6,200 bases of DNA, taken from the NCBI GenBank assembly GCA_046729215.1, contig JBKPGE010000292.1:1-6200 (forward strand). The letters are read 5' to 3'. Source of the DNA: JACDAN01 sp046729215. Its GTDB lineage: Bacteria > Actinomycetota > Thermoleophilia > Gaiellales > Gaiellaceae. The notes beneath the pieces were generated by a model that did not search any database, had not been told where the DNA came from, and saw nothing but the letters and a program-made list of their open reading frames with translations. The position numbers and the translations under genes are program-made. Shown piece by piece: positions 1 to 4,517 of this stretch (position 1 is the first letter of the stretch; each line of letters opens with the position of its first letter).

Positions 1-873
1 GAGCGCGGCTACACCGACGTCCACGCGTTTGCTTCGGCGCGGTCGGCGGGCCGCGAGGTCGCGTTTGGCGACCGGAGGCTGGTCGTCGAGGAGGCTTCGG
101 CCGGGGCGCTGGCCGCCGCCGGGCTCGACCTCTGCTTCTTCTCGGTCGGGACGGGGCCAAGCTCGGAGCTCGTCCCGCCGACGGCGGAGTCGGGCACTAC
201 TTGTATCGACAAGTCCGACGCGTTTCGTCTGAGCGAGGGCATTCCGCTGGTTGTCGCGGGCGTCAACGACGATGCTCTGGACGGCGGCCCGATCGTCGCC
301 AACCCCAACTGCTCGGCGATCCAGCTCGCCTGCGTGCTCAAGCCCCTGCACGATGCCGTGGGCCTTCGGCGTGTTCGGCTTGCGACCTACCAGTCGATGT
401 CGGGCGCCGGCGATGCGGGCATCGAGCGGCTGCGCGCCGTCAAGCCGATGGAGGCCGACCTCGCCATGGACTGGGAGCTCGTGGGCGACGAGTTTGACGA
501 GGAGTCCAAACTACGCGCCGAAACCCGCAAGATCCTCGGTCTGCCGGAGCTTCCAATCCAGGCGACGTGCGTGCGCGTCCCGGTCCTCGTCGGGCACTCG
601 CAGGCCATCTGCGTCGAGACCGAAGACCGTGTGGCGCCGGAAGACGCGCGCAAGCTCCTGCAGGCAGCTCCGCACATCGCCCTAGAGGACTTCCCGACGC
701 CGGGGTCTGCAGCGGGACGGGACGAGGTGTTCGTGGGGCGAATCCGCCAGGATTCCACCGAGCCGAAGGGATTGGTGCTCTGGGCCGTCAACGACAACCT
801 GCGCAAGGGTGCAGCCCTGAACGCGGTCCAGATCGCGGAGCTAATCCTCTCGCGCCAGCCCGTTTCCGCCTAG
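1..873 (+). CDS. asd: Aspartate-semialdehyde dehydrogenase, 5'-partial
   Basis: Catalyses NADPH-dependent reduction of aspartyl-4-phosphate to aspartate-4-semialdehyde, the branch point to lysine/diaminopimelate, threonine and methionine, in the cytoplasm. The reading frame is open from base 1 to a TAG at 871-873 (290 residues visible). The N-terminal NADP-binding GxxGxVG segment, probably 20-25 residues, lies off the left edge. Visible signatures: the catalytic-cysteine motif ANPNCSAIQL (Cys codon 310-312); TYQSMSGAG with the substrate-binding Gln; an EExK...ETRKIL block; RVPVLVGHS with the conserved Arg and His; and the family C-terminus DNLRKGAALNAVQIAE. Oddities: the phosphate-binding segment reads DKSDAFR, where many homologues have DN(S/T)SxFR. 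The stretch between SGAG and EExK is about a dozen residues shorter than in Bacillus-type enzymes, which I recall as common in Thermoleophilia. It is convergent with the sdh operon. Family assignment is secure; the true start is not visible. Confidence 0.96.
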   Translation, partial: ERGYTDVHAFASARSAGREVAFGDRRLVVEEASAGALAAAGLDLCFFSVGTGPSSELVPPTAESGTTCIDKSDAFRLSEGIPLVVAGVNDDALDGGPIVANPNCSAIQLACVLKPLHDAVGLRRVRLATYQSMSGAGDAGIERLRAVKPMEADLAMDWELVGDEFDEESKLRAETRKILGLPELPIQATCVRVPVLVGHSQAICVETEDRVAPEDARKLLQAAPHIALEDFPTPGSAAGRDEVFVGRIRQDSTEPKGLVLWAVNDNLRKGAALNAVQIAELILSRQPVSA

Positions 874-902
874 CGCCCGCCGACCCAGACCGTCCTGCCT
901 CG

Positions 903-933
903 CCATGTCCGCGTGCCAGGCACCGGGACATGG
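903..933. repeat. Palindromic repeat, copy 1 (imperfect)
   Basis: Inverted repeat centred on A918. The outer arms CCATGTCC (903-910) and GGACATGG (926-933) pair perfectly, and the inner arms GTGCC (913-917) and GGCAC (919-923) pair perfectly. They are interrupted by two mismatched positions (911/925 G-G and 912/924 C-C). The 23-bp core 907-929 matches copy 2 at 21 of 23 positions. It begins 30 nt after the asd stop. The form suggests a REP-like dispersed element or a transcript-end hairpin; there is no U-tract. Confidence 0.75.
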
Positions 934-982
934 GCCGGAAGAGACCATGGGCATCGGGGGCAACGCGGCTGTCGCCGAGCGA

Positions 983-1053
983 GATCGGCCGGCCGGGCCG
1001 CGTCCCAACGCGCCCCGCGTCCAAGGCACCGATCGGCCCGCGGGCCACGTCCC
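983..1053. repeat. Imperfect direct repeat of about 24 bp
   Basis: The segment 983-1006 (GATCGGCC, a short variable part, CGGGCC, G, CGTCCC) recurs at 1031-1053 (GATCGGCC, variable part, CGGGCC, A, CGTCCC) with one gap and about 20 identical positions. The second copy runs into the left arm of the perfect palindrome at 1049. GGCCGGCC (987-994) and GGCCCGCGGGCC (1035-1046) are themselves palindromic. In such GC-rich DNA part of this resemblance may be chance. Confidence 0.4.
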
Positions 1054-1071
1054 CGTGCCAGGCACGGGGAC
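1049..1071. repeat. Palindromic repeat, copy 2 (perfect)
   Basis: Perfect inverted repeat with 11-bp arms, GTCCCCGTGCC (1049-1059) and GGCACGGGGAC (1061-1071), around a single central A1060. Its centre is 142 bp from that of copy 1, and it starts 16 bp from the minus-strand stop codon at 1087. It would form a very stable hairpin in either transcript. It has no U-tract, so it is not a textbook intrinsic terminator, although it could still protect or attenuate the converging 3' ends. I recall similar GTGCC/GGCAC-cored palindromes as dispersed repeats in GC-rich genomes, but I cannot check this here. Confidence 0.78.
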
Positions 1072-1086
1072 ATTGGCTCGAAGCGA

Positions 1087-1710
1087 CTAGGGTCGGCGTG
1101 GGGCTGGCGCCAGCTCGGGCTCGAGCAGCTCCTTCACTTGGCGCACCAGCTTCTCGCGGCGCCCCTCGGCGACAGGCTGAAGGCCGCCGAGCTCGAGCCT
1201 CGCGAGCTCGACCCTCCCGACCCGGCGAACCGTCAAAAAGCCGAAATCGGCGAGGAAATCCGCCGGAAAGACGGTCCGGTGGACGAGGAACCGCTCGTGC
1301 GCCGATTCGCCCTCAGGATAGCGGTAGGCAAAAGCCTCTATGGCCTTCCCGCCGCGGTCCTTGACATCGGCGATCGCGGACAGGAACAGCGACTGCATCA
1401 CCCACTGCGCCGAGCCCTCGACGAGATAGGCACAAGTCACGAGGACGGCGTCGTCGGACGGCGGCCCTCCAGGAAGATCGTCTGCGCGCGGAAAGAGGTC
1501 GCTCGGCCCGTACTGCATCGACCCCAGCACGCGGCCGTCGTCATCGACGTAAAGGGTCCCCCACGCGCCCCAGTCGTCCTCCGTGCGCTCGATCCAGCGG
1601 CTCTTCGAGATCGTCCGGTCGCCCCGCGTCTGCCACCAGATGCACTCGTGGCAAACGGTCGGCGCACTCGGCAGCGTCCCGCCAGTCAGACCCCGAACCC
1701 GAGTCGTCAT
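1087..1710 (-). CDS. GNAT-like acetyltransferase family protein
   Basis: A 207-residue cytoplasmic protein resembling an uncharacterised actinobacterial GNAT-type family with an N-terminal CxxCxxW-like segment (here Cys20, Cys23, Trp25-Trp26). The fold order is recognisable: a substrate-side strand pair (about residues 50-67, WGTLYVDDDGRVLGSMQYGP), a hydrophobic strand (residues 88-96, AVLVTCAYL), a helix (103-118), strand AIEAFAY (123-129), and a C-terminal block with FPADFLADFGF (148-158), typical of the family. The R/QxxGxG/A acetyl-CoA pyrophosphate loop expected after strand 4 is not present; the sequence there is VEGSAQWVMQSLF. It may be a degenerate or non-catalytic member. The start is ATG at 1708-1710, overlapping the upstream stop as ATGA, so translation is probably coupled. 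No Shine-Dalgarno is visible. The frame extends upstream, but that part is low-complexity and lies inside the neighbouring gene. The substrate is unknown. Confidence 0.72.
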   Translation of the reverse strand: MTTRVRGLTGGTLPSAPTVCHECIWWQTRGDRTISKSRWIERTEDDWGAWGTLYVDDDGRVLGSMQYGPSDLFPRADDLPGGPPSDDAVLVTCAYLVEGSAQWVMQSLFLSAIADVKDRGGKAIEAFAYRYPEGESAHERFLVHRTVFPADFLADFGFLTVRRVGRVELARLELGGLQPVAEGRREKLVRQVKELLEPELAPAPRRP

Positions 1711-2408
1711 GATGTCGAGTGTAGGGCGAGTTCGTAGGCCGCGGGTCGCGCGAAGAAACGGAACGGCACGAACGTCGTCCCCAACCCCGCCGACAAATGC
1801 AGGACGCCGCCGGGTCGCTCGTAGATGCCCTCCACGTACGTCCACCGCACATGCGCGAGCCTGAGCTTCCCACCGAGATACGGGACGCAAATCTGTCCGG
1901 CATGGAGGTGACCGGCGAGGACGAGGTCGAAGACGCCCGGCTCCAGGAAGTCGATCACCCGCGGGAAGTGACAAAGGAGGATCCGGAGATCCGCGTCCGG
2001 ATCGGCCAGGCGCTCGGGCTTCGCGCGGCCTAGACGATACGAGCGCGGATCGACGCCGGCGATCTGAACCTTCCGCCCGCGCAGCTCGATCGTCTCGGCG
2101 TCGTCAACGAGAAGCCGGGCCGGTGCCAGCTCCGCGAGCTCGACGGCGCGCGAGAAAGGATCGCGAGAGATGGCCAGGTCGTGATTGCCGAGCACGGCGT
2201 AGCAGCGAGGCAGCCGCTCGAGCAGCTGCCGAAGCGTTTCTTCGCCGCGAGGGCGAGAGAGCAAGTCTCCGCTGATCAGCGTCAGATCCGGCTGTCGCTC
2301 CTCGACCCACCCAACCGCTCGCTCGACCGCCCGCACCCCACGCGAAGGAACACCGAGGTGGAAATCGGAGAGATGCGCGATCCGCAGCCCCTCGAGCTCC
2401 GGAGGCAA
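1707..2408 (-). CDS. YkuE/YaeI-type metallophosphoesterase
   Basis: Binuclear-metal phosphoesterase of the calcineurin-like superfamily. All family metal motifs are present, numbered from the TTG start: SDFHLG (Asp15, His17), GDL (Asp48), GNHD (Asn75, His76), an isolated His147 in LCHFPR, and GHLHAGQ (His167, His169). The layout best fits the YkuE/YaeI group, membrane-associated or exported enzymes some of which act on lipid-linked phosphodiesters such as UDP-diacylglucosamine; the substrate here is unknown. The given start is the first ATG/GTG/TTG in frame (TTG at 2408). However, family-like N-terminal sequence continues upstream in frame to about 2516, where the codon is GTC, so the native protein is probably about 269 residues with an N-terminal hydrophobic anchor. 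It ends in TGA inside the ATG of the GNAT-like gene (4-nt overlap). Fourth gene of the sdh operon, with no evident functional tie. Confidence 0.88.
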   Translation of the reverse strand: MPPELEGLRIAHLSDFHLGVPSRGVRAVERAVGWVEERQPDLTLISGDLLSRPRGEETLRQLLERLPRCYAVLGNHDLAISRDPFSRAVELAELAPARLLVDDAETIELRGRKVQIAGVDPRSYRLGRAKPERLADPDADLRILLCHFPRVIDFLEPGVFDLVLAGHLHAGQICVPYLGGKLRLAHVRWTYVEGIYERPGGVLHLSAGLGTTFVPFRFFARPAAYELALHSTS

Positions 2409-2516
2409 GCGGCGCAGCCGAACCTCTTCGGTCTCGAGCCGAACCCAGCCTGCCTCGAACCAGGCGTATCCGGCGAGGCCCGCACCGAGCCCCGCCAGTG
2501 CCGCGCGCGACCGGAC
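2409..2516 (-). other. In-frame N-terminal extension of the phosphoesterase
   Basis: This stretch is open in the phosphoesterase frame and encodes a basic then hydrophobic segment (RSRAALAGLGAGLAGYAWFE) followed by a WVRLETEEVRLRRLP linker. That is what YkuE-type proteins carry ahead of the first SDxH motif. There is no ATG, GTG or TTG in it. The position where a start would be expected is GTC (2514-2516), one base past the sdhE stop and 6 nt after GAGG. I infer this belongs to the gene through a mutated, misread or non-canonical start. Confidence 0.6.
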
Positions 2517-2517
2517 C

Positions 2518-3399
2518 CTAGACCTCGAGCTTCTCCGTCACCGGGGTGACCGGGACGACGTGCCGCTTGAACTTGAGCTCCGACTCCTCGAGCCCCGCCG
2601 CAACCCCGATCAGCTGGGACAGGTGCAGGATCGGCATTCGGAACGGCCGGCCGGTGGACGCCTCGAGCTTCTGCTGCCAGGCGTCGAGCGAGAGATGGCA
2701 GAGCGGACACGGCGTGACCATGGCATCGGCTCCCGCCTCCACCGCCTGCTCGATCGGCTGCAAAAGCTCGCCGAGCGCCGTCTCTTCCCTGGCCTGGATG
2801 ATCGGGAAGCCGCAGCACTTGATCTTCGCCGGATAGTCGACCGGCTCCCCGCCGCACGCCTCGATGATCGCCTCGAGCGACCACGGCCGATCCGGATCCT
2901 CGAACCCCAGCAGCTTCGAGGGCCGGAGGATCTGGCACCCGTAGAACGGCGCGATCCGCAGGCCCTTGAGCCCCTTGTGAGCAGCCAGCTTCAGCTGCTC
3001 GTAGCCGTGTCCCTCAGCGATCAGCCAGAGAAGGTGCTTGACCTCGATGGCGCCGCTGTACGGCGGAACGCCGACGGTCTCGAGGTTCACGTTCACGCGC
3101 TCCCGCAGCTCTTCGTCCTTCTGAAGCTGGAGGTTCGCCTGGCGCAGGTTCAGCGTGCAGACGTTGCAGACCGTCATCAGCGTGTCGGCGCCGGTCTCCT
3201 CGCCGTAGGCCAGGATCCGGGCGTTCAGGTGGAGGTAATAGTCGGGCTCCGCCTCATGGATGTCTCCGGCGCCGCAGCAGGTGACGGACTCCAGCTCCTC
3301 GAGCTCGATCCCAAGTTTGGGCGCCAGCGCCTTGGTCGAGATGTCGAGCTCCTTCGCCGAGAGCGCGGCGAGGCACCCCTTGTAGTAGGCGACCTTCAA
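2518..3399 (-). CDS. sdhE: E-type complex II subunit SdhE (HdrB-like, two CCG domains)
   Basis: 293-residue third subunit of an E-type succinate:quinone / quinol:fumarate oxidoreductase, unrelated to the FAD-assembly factor also called SdhE. It has two cysteine-rich CCG domains as in heterodisulfide reductase subunit B. The first is Cys9, Cys41-Cys42, Cys78, Cys81, an exact CX31CCX35CxxC. The second is Cys155, Cys195-Cys196, Cys231, Cys234 (CX39CCX34CxxC). HdrB homologues bind noncubane [4Fe-4S] clusters through such motifs. In E-type enzymes this subunit replaces the SdhC/D anchors, is thought to attach peripherally to the membrane and passes electrons to or from quinone. No transmembrane helix is evident, consistent with that. 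The start is TTG at 3397-3399, required to include Cys9, and overlaps the sdhB stop as TTGA; no strong Shine-Dalgarno is seen, so coupling is likely. Family confidence is high; the direction of reaction in vivo is not shown. Confidence 0.9.
   Translation of the reverse strand: MKVAYYKGCLAALSAKELDISTKALAPKLGIELEELESVTCCGAGDIHEAEPDYYLHLNARILAYGEETGADTLMTVCNVCTLNLRQANLQLQKDEELRERVNVNLETVGVPPYSGAIEVKHLLWLIAEGHGYEQLKLAAHKGLKGLRIAPFYGCQILRPSKLLGFEDPDRPWSLEAIIEACGGEPVDYPAKIKCCGFPIIQAREETALGELLQPIEQAVEAGADAMVTPCPLCHLSLDAWQQKLEASTGRPFRMPILHLSQLIGVAAGLEESELKFKRHVVPVTPVTEKLEV
2523..2526 (-). promoter_or_regulatory. Probable Shine-Dalgarno for the phosphoesterase
   Basis: GAGG on the minus strand inside the last codons of sdhE, 6 nt upstream of the GTC codon at 2514-2516. 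The spacing is ideal for initiation there and far too long for the TTG at 2408. It is the main argument that translation was designed to begin at 2516. Confidence 0.45.
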
Positions 3400-4517
3400 T
3401 GGCCCGCCGGTGCCGGCTCCTCGCCCGGCGTCACCTCGGCGATGTCCCGCTTCGCCCCGCCCCAGTCCGATCGCTCGATCCGGCCCAGCGCGCGCTCGCC
3501 CTGCACGATCCCAAGCGCGCCGTCGCGGCCTTGCTGGCGCACGAGGTCGTGGAGTGCGCGCGCCTCACGAACGTTCTCGGCCACATGCGGCGGGATCGGT
3601 ACGGGCACCTTGCCGTGGCGGAAGAGCTTGAGAGCGAACTTGACCTCCTTGATCGCGGAGATCACGCCCTGCGTCTTCGGTACGAGCTCGGTCTCCCGCA
3701 GCCAGCCGGTCGTCTCAGCGGACTTCACGAACCACTTCGCGTGCTTTGCGCCCATGTCATGGTCGATTCCCTGCTTGATCGACTCGGCGCCGAGCTTCGC
3801 GATCGCGTCCCGCGGGTCGACGCCCTTCGGGCAGCGCTCGTTGCAGAAGTAGCAGCGGGTGCAGTCCCAGATCCCGTGCTCCTCGTTGAGCTTGTTCAGC
3901 CGCTCGACGTCGGCGTGGTCGCGCACGTCGCCGACGAAGCGGAACCCCTTCGCAAGCGCCGCGGGGCCGAGGAAGTCCGGGTCGGACTCCATCGAGTTGC
4001 ACTCCGAGACGCAGCAGCCGCACATGATGCAGAGCGCTTCCTTGTGGATCACGTTCATCCGCTGCTGCGAGACGATCCGCTCCTTCTCCGGCACCTCGTC
4101 GTACCCCGAGTCGAGCCAGGGCTTGACCGCCCGGACCTTGTTCCAGAAAGGGTCCATCTCGACGACGAGATCCTTGACGATCGGCAGGTTGCCCATCGCC
4201 GAGATCACCGGGACATGGCCGCGGTCGACGATCGGCTTCATGCGCTCCTTGCAGGCCAGGACGGCGCGCCCGTCCATCCGCATCCCGCAGGAGCCGCAGA
4301 TCATCATGCGGCAGCTCTTGCGGTAGGCCAGCGACCCGTCGACCTTGTCCTTGATCAGATCGAGGACGTCGAGCAGGCACGCCCATTCGGGCGCCTCTAC
4401 CTCGTAGCCGCGGAGCTCCCGCTCGCCCGTCTGGCTGTCGAAGCGCCAGATCTTGAGCGCGACGGACATCGTCGGGGCATTCGGATCTTCGAGGCGGACG
4501 GACGTCTCGGTCGGCAC
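3396..4517 (-). CDS. sdhB: Succinate dehydrogenase/fumarate reductase iron-sulfur subunit, E-type
   Basis: Electron-transfer subunit linking the SdhA flavin to SdhE. From the GTG start (373 residues) the order is: plant-type ferredoxin domain with the [2Fe-2S] set Cys69, Cys74, Cys77, Cys89 (Cx4Cx2Cx11C); then Cys163, Cys166, Cys169, Cys173; then Cys219, Cys222, Cys225, Cys229 followed by Pro. Cys222 occupies the place that is Ile/Val in enzymes with a [3Fe-4S] cluster, predicting a second [4Fe-4S] cluster as in archaeal E-type enzymes. At 373 residues it is more than 100 longer than canonical SdhB (about 240). The extra C-terminus (from about 240) is helical and HdrC-like, ending in a Pro/Glu-rich tail. 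I chose GTG at 4515-4517 because AGGAAAGGA lies 7 nt upstream; it overlaps the sdhA stop by one base (TAGTG). An internal ATG at 4467-4469 has no Shine-Dalgarno. Confidence 0.93.
   Translation of the reverse strand: MPTETSVRLEDPNAPTMSVALKIWRFDSQTGERELRGYEVEAPEWACLLDVLDLIKDKVDGSLAYRKSCRMMICGSCGMRMDGRAVLACKERMKPIVDRGHVPVISAMGNLPIVKDLVVEMDPFWNKVRAVKPWLDSGYDEVPEKERIVSQQRMNVIHKEALCIMCGCCVSECNSMESDPDFLGPAALAKGFRFVGDVRDHADVERLNKLNEEHGIWDCTRCYFCNERCPKGVDPRDAIAKLGAESIKQGIDHDMGAKHAKWFVKSAETTGWLRETELVPKTQGVISAIKEVKFALKLFRHGKVPVPIPPHVAENVREARALHDLVRQQGRDGALGIVQGERALGRIERSDWGGAKRDIAEVTPGEEPAPAGH

Larger units (their letters stand above)
874..1086. other. Convergent intergenic region with repeats
   Basis: This stretch lies between the 3' ends of asd (plus) and the sdh-linked operon (minus), so it should hold the 3' ends of two converging transcripts and no promoter for either. 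I see no convincing gene in it; the reading frames crossing it are low-complexity, Arg/Pro/Gly-rich and lack family motifs. It contains two related palindromes, an imperfect direct repeat and a 12-bp perfect palindrome at 1035-1046. No run of T follows a hairpin on either strand. Confidence 0.7.

Noticed and set aside
903..1071. The two palindromes as intrinsic transcription terminators
   Set aside because: Neither strand has a T-run after the stem. A Rho-dependent or protective role stays possible, so they are listed as repeats.
1711..1974. Upstream extension of the GNAT-like gene to an ATG at 1974
   Set aside because: The added 88 residues are Arg/Pro-rich, overlap the phosphoesterase C-terminus in another frame, and precede an ATG placed at a perfect ATGA overlap.
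2560..3852. 430-codon plus-strand open frame across sdhE and sdhB
   Set aside because: It lies opposite two genes with complete cysteine motifs and shows no motif of its own; GC-rich DNA readily gives long antisense frames.
2518..4517. Methanogen-type thiol:fumarate reductase (TfrAB)
   Set aside because: TfrB is a single SdhB-HdrB fusion using coenzymes M and B. Here the parts are separate genes and the host looks bacterial, so an E-type quinone-linked enzyme fits better.
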